A stretch of DNA of 60,192 bases from Oscillospiraceae bacterium. Lineage in GTDB: Bacteria > Bacillota > Clostridia > Saccharofermentanales > Saccharofermentanaceae. The notes under the pieces were generated by a model. It was not told the DNA's origin and did not search any database. It was given only the letters and a program-made list of their open reading frames with translations. Numbering within the stretch: position 1 is the first letter of the stretch; each line of letters starts with the position of its first letter. Positions 25,269 through 34,072 of the stretch are shown here, in pieces. The stretch covers positions 1-60,192 of the forward strand of contig CADCJM010000003.1 in NCBI GenBank assembly GCA_902801755.1. Direction: 5' to 3'. Position numbers and translations under genes: made by a program.

Positions 25269-25763
25269 TTACTCTGTCTCGTCAAGAGTTGAGTTGATCT
25301 CAGTAAGGTTTGTCTGGATCTTTGCGATGTTGTCAGTCAATGTCTCGTTAACGTTCTCGAGCAAGGACTTAACATAGATGTGAGCGTTTCTTCTGAGCTC
25401 TTCTGCCTGAGCTTCAGCGTTAGCGATGATCTGTGCAGCTTCCTCACGTGCGCCTCTTGTGATCTCGTGATCGTTGACCTTCATGGCATACATGCGGTTA
25501 GCGTCGTCGATGATCTTCTTATTCTTCTCTCTTGCTGTGCTGATTATATCCTGAGCTCTTGCTACGATATCATTTGCCTGTGCAACTGAAGCAGGAAGAT
25601 TGTTCTTAAGGATCTGGAGTGAATTGATCGTCTCTGTTCTCTCGATAGAGCACTTATCGGAGAAAGGAACGCTCGAAGCATCCTTGACCATGTCGATAAG
25701 ATAGTCGATGTGCTTGATAGCGTCATAGCGCTGTCCGCCCTGATTGAAATTGCTGTTCTCCAT
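25269..25763 (-). CDS. Conserved clostridial coiled-coil protein
   Basis: A 164-residue protein, mostly alpha-helical coiled coil (about 50-160), without a membrane segment. The pattern SVPFSDKCSIERTETINSLQ followed by AQDIISTAREKNKKIIDDAN and ARE-EAAQIIANAEAQAEEL is that of a protein long annotated as ATPase or F0F1 subunit B-like beside coaD in Clostridia; it resembles DivIVA- and subunit B-type coiled coils. No nucleotide-binding motif is present, so ATPase is not supported. It starts two bases after coaD and ends the operon at a terminator. Confidence 0.65.
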   Translation of the reverse strand: MENSNFNQGGQRYDAIKHIDYLIDMVKDASSVPFSDKCSIERTETINSLQILKNNLPASVAQANDIVARAQDIISTAREKNKKIIDDANRMYAMKVNDHEITRGAREEAAQIIANAEAQAEELRRNAHIYVKSLLENVNETLTDNIAKIQTNLTEINSTLDETE

Positions 25764-25765
25764 TA

Positions 25766-26266
25766 TTAATTCCTTCCTTTCAAAAGTTTTTCCTTAACTA
25801 AATCTAAGATCTCGGCAGGAACCATCTTAGAGAGGTCTCCGCCATATGAGCCTACTTCCTTTACCATCGAAGAACTGATAAGCGACAGGTCGTCTCTGCA
25901 GGGCAGAAGCACAGCATCGTAGCCTGAATAAAGCAGGCGGTTTGCCAGTGCGTGCTCTGATTCATATCTGAAGTCAGACTCTGATCTGATGCCTCTTACG
26001 GAAGCACAGCATCCGAGCTGCTGGTAAAGATCGACCAGAAGGCCTCCCCATGCCATGACTTCGACATTGTCCAGGTTATCGTTCTTGAGCGACAGCTTGA
26101 TGAGCTCAACACGTTCTTCAGGAGTAAATATCGGCTTCTTCGCAGCATTCTCCATGACTGCAATAACAAGTTTATCACAGAGCTTACTAGCTCTTCTAGC
26201 AATGTCTCTATGTCCTCTTGTGAAGGGATCGAATGTCCCGGGAAAGAGCATTACTTTCAAAACCAT
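25766..26266 (-). CDS. coaD: Phosphopantetheine adenylyltransferase
   Basis: A 166-residue nucleotidyltransferase. FPGTFDPFTRGH (T16-H19 being the (T/H)xGH site) binds ATP; RGIRSESDFRYE and LISSSMVKEV match the 4'-phosphopantetheine loops of CoaD. It transfers AMP from ATP to 4'-phosphopantetheine, the fourth step of CoA synthesis. It overlaps the rsmD stop by one base (TAATG), the standard rsmD-coaD coupling in Bacillota. Confidence 0.95.
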   Translation of the reverse strand: MVLKVMLFPGTFDPFTRGHRDIARRASKLCDKLVIAVMENAAKKPIFTPEERVELIKLSLKNDNLDNVEVMAWGGLLVDLYQQLGCCASVRGIRSESDFRYESEHALANRLLYSGYDAVLLPCRDDLSLISSSMVKEVGSYGGDLSKMVPAEILDLVKEKLLKGRN

Positions 26267-26844
26267 TATCCTCCAATATTAATATCCTTAAAAAATGTTA
26301 ACACTGTAAGCCCGTAACTACAAGAACGAACATGCTTCAAACCGTTAACTTCCGCAGGAATCTCACAGTCTTTGGCGTGTTCTACGATCAGCATACCGTC
26401 ATTTTTGAGCATACCGAAGGTATTAATGAGCTTTGTAGCCTCATCAAGCCTTAAAGGCACGTCCTTATAGGGAGGGTCCATGAATATAATATCAAATTTC
26501 TCGCCTTCCTGCCCTAAGGCCTCCAATGCCTGGGCAACGCTCTTCTTGCAGAACCTTAATTCGTCAGAACCTTCCATTCTTATCTTGGCAATGTTCTTTC
26601 CGATGATCGAAGCAGCCTGACCGCTCCTCTCAACGAGCGTTACGCGCTTAGCTCCGCGGCTTAATGCCTCGATTCCTATCTGTCCTGAGCCGGCGAAAAG
26701 ATCTAAGAACTCTGAATCAGGAACATATGCCTGTATTATCGAGAACAGGGCCTCTTTTACCTTGTCGGTCGTAGGCCTTGTCTTGTCTCCTTCAGGCGCC
26801 TGCAAAACAGCACCTCTGAATCTTCCCGTTACTACTCTAGGCAT
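26266..26844 (-). CDS. rsmD: 16S rRNA (guanine966-N2)-methyltransferase RsmD
   Basis: A 192-residue SAM-dependent methyltransferase. FAGSGQIGIEALSRGAK carries the SAM-binding motif I, and DPPY at 123-126 is the N-methyltransferase catalytic motif IV. RPTTDKVKEALFS near the N-terminus is the RsmD rRNA-binding hallmark. It methylates N2 of G966 in 16S rRNA of the 30S subunit. It overlaps recG by one base and coaD by one base. Confidence 0.95.
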   Translation of the reverse strand: MPRVVTGRFRGAVLQAPEGDKTRPTTDKVKEALFSIIQAYVPDSEFLDLFAGSGQIGIEALSRGAKRVTLVERSGQAASIIGKNIAKIRMEGSDELRFCKKSVAQALEALGQEGEKFDIIFMDPPYKDVPLRLDEATKLINTFGMLKNDGMLIVEHAKDCEIPAEVNGLKHVRSCSYGLTVLTFFKDINIGG

Positions 26845-29021
26845 TATAACTGCTCCATCTTCCTTGCAAATCTTAATTCGAACATTTTCTTTATAGCTTC
26901 GTTCAACCGCTCAACTTCTTGCCCGCCTTCTTCGATTATCTTATTCACGGCTTCGGTTGCTTCTGTCGCTATCTTCATATCAGTATAAAGGTTTGCAGCG
27001 CGAAGTGTAGGGATACCGTGCTGTCTTGTGCCGTAGAAATCACCGGGGCCTCTTAATTCCAGGTCCTTCTCGGCGAGCTCGAAACCGTCTGATGATTCGC
27101 ACATCATCTTCATTCTGGACAGAGCCAGCTCAGACCTTGATTCGGACACCAAAAGACAGAAGGACTTCTTATCGCCTCTGCCGATACGGCCCCTTAACTG
27201 GTGCAGAGTCGACAGGCCGAACCTGTCCGCATCCATGATTATCATGACATTGGCATTCGGGTTGTCGACGCCGACTTCGATAACTGTTGTGGATATAAGT
27301 ATCCTGATATCGCCTGCGATGAATCTTTCCATCGTCTCGAGCTTGTCCTTCTCCTTCATGGAGCCGTAGAGGACAGCGCTCTTATACTGTGTAAGATTGC
27401 TCATCGAATCGACCTGTTTCTTCATGTCGAAAACGCTGGTTACGCTCTCATCTCCTCCGACAGGCTCTCCTACAAGATAGTCTGAACCTGCTTCAGTCTC
27501 ATCCTTATCGATCTTGGCGCAGACGATATAAACCTGCTCACCTGCAGCGAGCTTAACGCTCATCATCTCCTCTATCGCCTTGCTCTTCTTGGAGTTAACA
27601 AACCATGTCGTTATCTCCTGACGTCCCTTGGGCTTTTCCCTGATAACGGATGTCGCCATGTCGCCGTAGATGACCATCGCAAGGGTCCTCGGGATCGGCG
27701 TGGCAGTCATTACGAGGTTATGGACGCTCTTTACTGTTCCGTCAGATCCCTCATCTTTGAAAAGGAGCTTCTCCCTCTGCTTAACGCCGAACCGGTGCTG
27801 CTCGTCTGCTATTACAAGAGCAAGATCCTTGAATCTTATATCATCTGTCAGAAGCGCATGTGTTCCGATTATGACCCTTGCTTCCCCGCTTGCGATCTTA
27901 TCCTTTATCTCAGCCTTATCTGAAGCCTTCGTCTTACCGAGCAGGAGAACCGGCTCCATACCGCTGTTCTTCATGAGACCGGATAATGTCTTATAGTGCT
28001 GCGTAGCAAGTACTGATGTGGGTGCAAGGAGCACTGCCTGCTTGCCCATCAATGCGGTAATAAGCATGGAAAGAGCTGCGACCATCGTCTTACCTGAACC
28101 TACGTCACCCTGGATAAGCCTGTTCATAGGGGTCGTGGACATGAGGTCTGTCTGGACGTCCCTGAAAGCTGCCGTCTGATCGCCTGTCAGGGCAAATCCG
28201 AGATTGCTCTTTATCTGGTTCCATCTTGCTGCAAGATCACGGCTTATGCTGTTAGGGCCGGATGGTATTACCTGCTCTGCAACTTCCTTTATACCGTGTC
28301 CTGAGCTGTAGAGCTTCATGCCGATACCAAGAAGGATCAGTTCCTCGTAAGCTAACTGTTCCCTGGCTCTTCCTGCGTCCTCCAAAGAAGCCGGGAAGTG
28401 TGCCATCATGTAAGCTTCCTTGGGTGATACAAAGCCCTTCTGCTTTGCGATACTCTCAGGAATGCAGGATAAGAGTTCATCACCACAGAGCTTTAATGCC
28501 GTGGCAACCCACTTGGAGATATTGTTGGATGTAAGTCCTGCTGTTAAGTGGTATACAGGCCTTACAAGCGCATCATCAGTGATCTTCTCAGCCTTCTCGA
28601 TATAGGGATTTACCATCTGCATCTGGCCGTTAAAAAGAGTTACCTGGCCATGAATGAAGCATTCGTCACCTGCTGAGAACTTGCCGGACAGATATGGTGA
28701 ATTGAAAAAAGTCAGCTTGATCCTTCCCGTGCCGTCACTTACGAAGAAAGTCAAAGGCTTCTTCCTGCTCGTGATGTTAACAGAAGGATTTGTCATTACC
28801 GTTCCTCTGAATGACAGGTCATAACCAGTGCTGTCATCTATGCGGTCAGTCATATCAAATGAACCGATCGTGCCGACTCTTGACCAGTCGTCATAACGCC
28901 ACGGGATAAAAGCTATAAGATCGTAGATCGTGTAGATATCGAGCTTTGCAAGCTTCTCTTCGGCAGAAGGACCGACACCGTAAAGATCGGTAACAGGATT
29001 AGACAGATGGATAGCTGCCAT
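26844..29021 (-). CDS. recG: ATP-dependent DNA helicase RecG
   Basis: A 725-residue superfamily 2 helicase. The N-terminal wedge/OB domain (about 20-170) is followed by the helicase core with Walker A QGDVGSGKT, motif II ADEQHRFG (DEQH in place of DEEH), motif III TATPIPRTL and motif VI QLRGRIGRG. The length matches RecG. It drives branch migration of stalled forks and Holliday junctions. It lies three bases after nth and overlaps rsmD. Confidence 0.95.
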   Translation of the reverse strand: MAAIHLSNPVTDLYGVGPSAEEKLAKLDIYTIYDLIAFIPWRYDDWSRVGTIGSFDMTDRIDDSTGYDLSFRGTVMTNPSVNITSRKKPLTFFVSDGTGRIKLTFFNSPYLSGKFSAGDECFIHGQVTLFNGQMQMVNPYIEKAEKITDDALVRPVYHLTAGLTSNNISKWVATALKLCGDELLSCIPESIAKQKGFVSPKEAYMMAHFPASLEDAGRAREQLAYEELILLGIGMKLYSSGHGIKEVAEQVIPSGPNSISRDLAARWNQIKSNLGFALTGDQTAAFRDVQTDLMSTTPMNRLIQGDVGSGKTMVAALSMLITALMGKQAVLLAPTSVLATQHYKTLSGLMKNSGMEPVLLLGKTKASDKAEIKDKIASGEARVIIGTHALLTDDIRFKDLALVIADEQHRFGVKQREKLLFKDEGSDGTVKSVHNLVMTATPIPRTLAMVIYGDMATSVIREKPKGRQEITTWFVNSKKSKAIEEMMSVKLAAGEQVYIVCAKIDKDETEAGSDYLVGEPVGGDESVTSVFDMKKQVDSMSNLTQYKSAVLYGSMKEKDKLETMERFIAGDIRILISTTVIEVGVDNPNANVMIIMDADRFGLSTLHQLRGRIGRGDKKSFCLLVSESRSELALSRMKMMCESSDGFELAEKDLELRGPGDFYGTRQHGIPTLRAANLYTDMKIATEATEAVNKIIEEGGQEVERLNEAIKKMFELRFARKMEQL

Positions 29022-29024
29022 GTC

Positions 29025-29666
29025 TTATATCCTCCTTTTGCAGAAAGAGACACAGGGACACGAGTCACACTTGGGCGACTGTGCCGTGCAGTATTTTCTT
29101 CCCAGATCCACGGACAGATGTCCGATACTGATCCACTGATCTTCAGGAAATACCTTCATTATGTCCTTCTCAACCTTCGCAGGGTCACTGCTCTCAGTTA
29201 TTCCTATTCTCTTCATTACGCGCTTGCAGTGCGTATCAACGACTACTGCAGGCGTGCCGTAGACCTCTCCCACGATGAGGTTCGCGATCTTCCTTCCGAT
29301 GCCCGGGACTTCCATAAGAAGGTCAACATCATCAGGTACTTTGCCGCCCCACTCTCCGGTCATCTTCTTCGCAAAAGCCATAACTGACCTGGTCTTGGAA
29401 GCTGTAAGCCCGCATGGCTTTATTATGGCTGCGACAGCTTCAGGATCTTCACCTGCGATCGACTCCATGTCCGGATACTTCGCGAAAAGTTCTTTTGCAG
29501 TAATATTAACCCTTTTGTCGGTGCATTGTGCGGACAATATGCCTCGGATGGCTAAGTTATGTGGACAATCGTAGTCCAAAGAACATGTGCTGTCCGGAAA
29601 TTCCGTTGACAGCGCAGTATAAGTCTTTTCCGCAAGGGACCTGATTTTCGAAATAGCGGCAGCCAA
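29025..29666 (-). CDS. nth: Endonuclease III
   Basis: A 213-residue DNA glycosylase/AP lyase. The helix-hairpin-helix VPGIGRKIANLI carries the catalytic Lys, the catalytic Asp lies in AVVVDTHCKRV, and a [4Fe-4S] site of C-X6-C-X2-C-X5-C closes the protein (CTAQSPKCDSCPCVSFC). It removes oxidised pyrimidines. It starts six bases after the histidine kinase stop and precedes recG. Confidence 0.95.
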   Translation of the reverse strand: MAAAISKIRSLAEKTYTALSTEFPDSTCSLDYDCPHNLAIRGILSAQCTDKRVNITAKELFAKYPDMESIAGEDPEAVAAIIKPCGLTASKTRSVMAFAKKMTGEWGGKVPDDVDLLMEVPGIGRKIANLIVGEVYGTPAVVVDTHCKRVMKRIGITESSDPAKVEKDIMKVFPEDQWISIGHLSVDLGRKYCTAQSPKCDSCPCVSFCKRRI

Positions 29667-29671
29667 TCTTC

Positions 29672-31222
29672 TTACTCCCGGTCTTCAGGCGGATAAGGGA
29701 AAGAGAAAACAAATCTTGCGCCGCCTAATTCTCTTCCTTCGTCACAGATTATCGTCTGACCGTGACCTGCAAGGATCTGCTTGCAGATATAAAGACCAAG
29801 ACCGAAGCCTTCGGATTTACGCGAGGCATCTGCCTGGTAGAAGCTCTCGAAGATCCTCTGTCTCTTTGATTCTTCGACGCCTGCGCCGGAGTCTTCGACA
29901 GAGATGATTATCTTTCTGGCCTTGGGATTTGTCTCCGTTGATATCTTTATCTCGCCGTTCTGAGGCGTGAACTTAATCGCGTTAGTTATGATGTTTATTA
30001 TTACCCTGCAAAGCTGCTGGGCCTCACCGTACGCGGTGATTCCGGGTCCGGGATCCAATGACTTGATGACCTTGATCTGCTTATCTGTAAGCTGTGCCTC
30101 AAGGTTATCTACGATGTCATTGATCATGTCATTGATATTGAATTCCTCCATCATGTCAGGATCAGGGTGAGACAATGAAGATGCCTCTGTCATCTGCGTT
30201 ACGAGCGTTCTGATCCTGTCGGTCTGCTGCTTTATCAGCTCAAGATAGTGATCCTGTTTATCCTCAGGGATCGTACCGTCCAGCATGGCGGTAACAAAAC
30301 CGTTTATTGATGTAAGAGGTGTTCTTATGTCATGCGCGATCGATGATATGAACATCTCTCTGTCGTGCTCCTGATTTTCGAGTGATTCGATCATCTTGTT
30401 GACCGTACTGCCCATCTCGGTAAACTCCGACGATACCGACAAAGTCGTGTAGTCATTGGCATCTGAATATCTCGGACTTACTCTTACGGAATAATCGCCT
30501 TCAGCTACCTTGGATATCGCCTGTGAGATATCCTTTATAGGCATGAGGCTGAAGTATACGAAAACAGCATAAAGAACGATCGCGATTATCATCGCAACCA
30601 GTGCAGGAATAAGGATTACCTTGATATATTCGGCCTTCGTGCGCTCCGTGCCTTCGCTGTTGCTTACGAGAACAAAATAATCCGTACCCGTGATGCTGGC
30701 ACAGCTGATAGATATTACGCGTCCGGTATTCGTCGAACTGATGCTCTGCCTGCCTGCAGATGATGCTCTCTCGATAAGATCGAGCACTTCTTTCTGGGTG
30801 ATCATATAAGGCGCATCATCAGTCGTCGCGATATTGTCTGAAGAATCGAGCACAAAGTTATTGCGGCAGTAGATCCTTCCGGTCTTATCGGTAATATAAA
30901 GCGAACCGCTGGAACTGTATGTCTGTGAATTGACGAATTTGTCTACGATCCTGGAATTCTTGAAGTTATCTGTTCCGTCATCGTTAAGCGTGTATTCGAA
31001 AGGAACGGACTGGAGAGACGTGATGGTATTGATATCTGAAGACAGGTCCGTAGCAGCCCTGTCAGTGCCTGTTTTGACATTGAGGATAAGGCTGTTGTAC
31101 ATATTCTCATAGGAAAGGAACAACAAGACTGCAAATACAATCAGAGTTGTCAGTACAAGAAAAGATATAAGAAAAACGGCAAATCCCGCCGATACCCGCT
31201 TACCGTCAGCTCTCGGCGCCAT
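29672..31222 (-). CDS. Sensor histidine kinase
   Basis: A 516-residue membrane kinase. Transmembrane helices lie at about 13-37 and 200-225 and enclose an extracellular sensory domain with PAS/sCache-like strands (GSLYITDKTGRIYCRNNF). HAMP follows (about 226-280), then HisKA with the phospho-accepting His in IAHDIRTPLTSINGF near residue 298, and a HATPase_c domain with N-box IINIITNAIKFTP, G1 VEDSGAGV and G2 GFGLGLYICK. It phosphorylates the response regulator encoded seven bases upstream. The signal is unknown. Confidence 0.92.
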   Translation of the reverse strand: MAPRADGKRVSAGFAVFLISFLVLTTLIVFAVLLFLSYENMYNSLILNVKTGTDRAATDLSSDINTITSLQSVPFEYTLNDDGTDNFKNSRIVDKFVNSQTYSSSGSLYITDKTGRIYCRNNFVLDSSDNIATTDDAPYMITQKEVLDLIERASSAGRQSISSTNTGRVISISCASITGTDYFVLVSNSEGTERTKAEYIKVILIPALVAMIIAIVLYAVFVYFSLMPIKDISQAISKVAEGDYSVRVSPRYSDANDYTTLSVSSEFTEMGSTVNKMIESLENQEHDREMFISSIAHDIRTPLTSINGFVTAMLDGTIPEDKQDHYLELIKQQTDRIRTLVTQMTEASSLSHPDPDMMEEFNINDMINDIVDNLEAQLTDKQIKVIKSLDPGPGITAYGEAQQLCRVIINIITNAIKFTPQNGEIKISTETNPKARKIIISVEDSGAGVEESKRQRIFESFYQADASRKSEGFGLGLYICKQILAGHGQTIICDEGRELGGARFVFSFPYPPEDRE

Positions 31223-31229
31223 TAATTAC

Positions 31230-31949
31230 TTACCTCGTCTCGAATTTATAACCCTTGCTCCAGACGGTCTTAATGCTCCAGTTCTGCTCCCTGTCGGGAT
31301 TCTCGATCTTCTCTCTGATACGCTTGATATGGACGTCGACTGTACGTGATTCTCCGTAGAAATCATAGCCCCAAACGTTCTCCAAGAGCTGTTCTCTGGT
31401 AAAGACTCTGTTGGGATTGGATGCAAGGAAGAATAAGAGCTCAAGCTCCTTGGGCGGCATGTAGATCTCTTTTCCGTCTACACTTACTACATAACGGATC
31501 TTGTCGACGGAAAAACCCGGATAGGTAATAACGTCAGCAGATCCTTCACTCTTCTCGGACGGTGCCGGGGCAGCGTCACGCTTATCTGTTCTTCTCAATA
31601 CTGCCTTAACTCTGGCAAGTACTTCCTTAGGCTCAAACGGCTTCGGGATATAGTCATCAGCACCAAGCTCAAGACCGACGATCTTATCAAGAGTGTCGGT
31701 TCTTGCTGTGAGCATGATGATCGGACAATCTGATGTCTTTCTGATCTCACGGCAGATATCATTGCCGTCCATGCCGGGAAGCATGAGGTCCAAAATTACG
31801 ATGTCAGGTGCAAAACTATTGAAAGCAGCAACGGCTTTGTCGCCCTGCATACATGTGGAGACCTGATATCCCTCTTTCTCAAAGTAAAGCTTAAGAACTT
31901 CAATGATGCCCGGATCGTCGTCTACGAGCAAAACCTTGTTAGCTGCCAT
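31230..31949 (-). CDS. OmpR/PhoB-family response regulator
   Basis: A 239-residue response regulator. The receiver domain has the acidic pair VDDD, the phosphorylatable Asp in VILDLMLPG near residue 54, the Thr in MLTART, and the Lys in IPKPF. A short linker (RRTDKRDAAPAPSEKSEG) joins a winged helix C-terminal domain (FTREQLLENVWGYDFYGESRTVDVHIKRIREK). It heads a transcript that also contains the kinase, nth, recG, rsmD, coaD and the coiled-coil gene. A 21-base palindrome at 31988-32008 lies about 40 bases upstream. Confidence 0.92.
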   Translation of the reverse strand: MAANKVLLVDDDPGIIEVLKLYFEKEGYQVSTCMQGDKAVAAFNSFAPDIVILDLMLPGMDGNDICREIRKTSDCPIIMLTARTDTLDKIVGLELGADDYIPKPFEPKEVLARVKAVLRRTDKRDAAPAPSEKSEGSADVITYPGFSVDKIRYVVSVDGKEIYMPPKELELLFFLASNPNRVFTREQLLENVWGYDFYGESRTVDVHIKRIREKIENPDREQNWSIKTVWSKGYKFETR

Positions 31950-31987
31950 AAGATCACCCCTGGTCTACAACTTTCCTGGTTTTTCCC

Positions 31988-32008
31988 GTTTGTAACAATG
32001 TTACAAAC
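31988..32008. promoter_or_regulatory. Palindrome upstream of the two-component operon
   Basis: GTTTGTAAC-AAT-GTTACAAAC is a perfect inverted repeat of nine-base arms between the nrdR stop (32011) and the response regulator start (31949). It is not followed by a T run on either strand, so an operator is more likely than a terminator. Its core TGTAACAATGTTACA recurs at 14458, there inside a terminator. Confidence 0.45.
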
Positions 32009-32010
32009 CT

Positions 32011-32484
32011 TTACTCTTCGTCAGAAGCAGTGCTTCCCACGTCAAAATTGTTGATCTCGGCTGTATAAGAATCCAGATCTGTGAAGTTCTTATAAACCGA
32101 AGCGAAGCGGACATAAGATACGCGGTCTATGTCCATGAGCTTCGTCATAATAAACTCGCCTATTTCGGACGATGTTATCTCTTTATTAAATCTCTCTTCT
32201 ACGAGATGCGTAATATCAGAAACGATATTCTCTTTGACCTGTTGTGATACTCCGCGCTTCTGGCAGGCAACGTCCAGACTTCTTAAGATCTTATCCGGAT
32301 CGTAAAGCTGCTTGGTTCCGTCCTTCTTGACTACCATCGGCTTTAAGCCTTCGATCTTCTCTATCGTCGAAAATCTTGCGCCGCAGACAAGACATACACG
32401 TCTTCTTCTGACAGCGAAGCCGTCATCGGTCGGTCTTGAATCCAGGACCTTGTCGTCATTCGCGCCGCATTTTGGACAGATCAC
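32011..32484 (-). CDS. nrdR: Transcriptional repressor NrdR
   Basis: A 157-residue repressor. The zinc ribbon uses C3, C6 (CPKCGAND) and CLVCGARFST, and the ATP-cone domain follows from about residue 47 (LKPMVVKKDGTKQLYDPDKILRSL). It binds ATP or dATP and represses ribonucleotide reductase genes, none of which is in the window. It starts 17 bases after the ftsZ stop, so it probably shares the ftsZ transcript. Confidence 0.95.
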   Translation of the reverse strand: MICPKCGANDDKVLDSRPTDDGFAVRRRRVCLVCGARFSTIEKIEGLKPMVVKKDGTKQLYDPDKILRSLDVACQKRGVSQQVKENIVSDITHLVEERFNKEITSSEIGEFIMTKLMDIDRVSYVRFASVYKNFTDLDSYTAEINNFDVGSTASDEE

Positions 32485-32501
32485 GGAATTACTCCCTTAA
32501 A

Positions 32502-33896
32502 TTACTGTCCGTCCTTACCGAACATGAACCAGGGCTTAGCTGACTTCTGAGCCTTCTCCTCTGCTACAGGAGCTACGTTAGCCTGAGGTCTGCCACCCAT
32601 CTGTACGGGCTGCTGTGAAGGAGCCGGTGCAGGTGCGGGAGCTGCCTGCTGAGGCATAGGCTGAACAGGAACCTGCTGAATAGGAGCCTGAACGGGAACC
32701 TGCTGAACAACCTGAGGAGCAGGTGCGGGCTGAGCTACTGACTCATCGCCGAATCTGAAGCCGGGCTGAGGTCTCTGTACCGGAACGGGTGCCGGTGCAG
32801 GCTCGGGCTGTCTGGGTGTGTAGTCTGTTCTCGGCTGAGGAGCAACGGGCTGTCTTGCTGAAATCAATGTAGGATTCTCTCTGGAGAGAACTGATGTGCT
32901 TGCTCTGTGTCCTGCAGAAGCATTGACTGTTCCGTCAAAACCGGAAGCGATGACTGTGATCATGAGCTCATCTTCGAGTGAATCATCAACAACTGCACCA
33001 ACGATGATCTCTGCTTCAGGAGCTGCTGCCTGACGAACGATGGATGAAGCAGCGTCGATCTCGGAAAGACGCATTCCTCTTCCGCCTGTGAAGTTAAGGA
33101 TAACACCTGTAGCTCCGTCGATCGTTGTGTCGAGGAGAGGTGAATTGATAGCCTGCTTGATAGCAACGGAAGCTCTGTCCTCACCGGAAGCACGGCCGAT
33201 ACCCATGTGGCAAACACCAGCGTCCTTCATGACACGTGTAACGTCTGCCAAGTCGAGGTTGATGAGTCCGGGGATAGCAACGAGGTCTGAAATGCCGGCA
33301 ACACCGAACTTCAATACCTGGTCAGCCATGTTGAATGCTTCTTCGAAGCTTGTATTGTCATCGACAACATCTAAGAGCTTGTCGTTGGAAACGATGATGA
33401 GTGAGTCAACTGACTTCTGGAGCTCACGGATACCGCGCTCTGCGTTAGCTGCTCTCTTAGCGCCCTCAAATGTGAAAGGGCTTGTAACAACTGCGACTGT
33501 GAGGATGCCAAGGTCTCTTGCGATCTGGGCAACAACGGGAGCAGCACCTGTTCCTGTACCGCCGCCCATGCCTGCTGTGATGAAGAGCATGTCTGTATTA
33601 GCGATAGCCTCAGCGATCTCGTCTCTGGACTCTTCTGCTGCCTTCTCACCTACGCTCGGGTCAGCGCCGCAGCCTAAGCCTCTGGTGACCTTCTCACCGA
33701 TCTGTATCTTGATCTCTGCCTTGTTGCGGGCAAGAGCCTGATTATCCGTATTAATAGCGATGAACGTGACGCCCTGGACACCACTCTCGACCATGCGGTT
33801 TACGGCATTGCTTCCGCCGCCGCCTACGCCGATTACCTTAATGCTTGCAACATTAGATTCGTCCATTGAATAGCTGTGCTTGCTCTCAGACATCAT
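32502..33896 (-). CDS. ftsZ: Cell division GTPase FtsZ
   Basis: A 464-residue tubulin homologue. [11 protein letters not shown] near residue 25, the tubulin signature [10 protein letters not shown] and the T7 loop NLDLADV (N-x-D-x-x-D) are intact, so it should form the Z ring. The globular core ends near residue 330. A long Pro/Gln/Ala-rich linker follows, and the C-terminus is [11 protein letters not shown] in place of the usual (D/E)IPxFLR peptide that binds FtsA and ZipA-like anchors. No ftsA is present nearby. A promoter-like TTGATT-N18-AATAAT lies upstream. Confidence 0.95.
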   Translation of the reverse strand: MMSESKHSYSMDESNVASIKVIGVGGGGSNAVNRMVESGVQGVTFIAINTDNQALARNKAEIKIQIGEKVTRGLGCGADPSVGEKAAEESRDEIAEAIANTDMLFITAGMGGGTGTGAAPVVAQIARDLGILTVAVVTSPFTFEGAKRAANAERGIRELQKSVDSLIIVSNDKLLDVVDDNTSFEEAFNMADQVLKFGVAGISDLVAIPGLINLDLADVTRVMKDAGVCHMGIGRASGEDRASVAIKQAINSPLLDTTIDGATGVILNFTGGRGMRLSEIDAASSIVRQAAAPEAEIIVGAVVDDSLEDELMITVIASGFDGTVNASAGHRASTSVLSRENPTLISARQPVAPQPRTDYTPRQPEPAPAPVPVQRPQPGFRFGDESVAQPAPAPQVVQQVPVQAPIQQVPVQPMPQQAAPAPAPAPSQQPVQMGGRPQANVAPVAEEKAQKSAKPWFMFGKDGQ

Positions 33897-33959
33897 ATTG
33901 TTCCTCCGTACTCTCTTTATAGTGCCAAATTGAATTTAATATTTCTTGATTAAATAAAT

Positions 33960-33989
33960 ATTATTAACCATAAAGAAGTCTTCAATCAA
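33960..33989 (-). promoter_or_regulatory. Candidate ftsZ promoter
   Basis: On the minus strand TTGATT (33984-33989) and AATAAT (33960-33965) are 18 bases apart, in an AT-rich 176-base gap between divIB and ftsZ. A -10 of this quality is suggestive but not decisive. Confidence 0.4.
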
Positions 33990-34072
33990 TACAAACAGTG
34001 GGAATAACTGCGTGATTGTAAAGAAAACTTCATATTTATCATATCATTATCTGAGCGAAATCAAGAATTTTA

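Noticed and set aside
25269..25763. ATPase or ATP synthase subunit, as often annotated
   Set aside because: No Walker motif and no membrane anchor; coiled-coil similarity only.
31988..32008. Intrinsic terminator after nrdR
   Set aside because: The stem is good but is followed by GGGAAAAACC on the minus strand, with no T run.
33040..33741. A 233-residue forward frame opposite ftsZ
   Set aside because: It lies wholly within ftsZ on the other strand, has no RBS and no recognisable motif; it is a codon-bias shadow.
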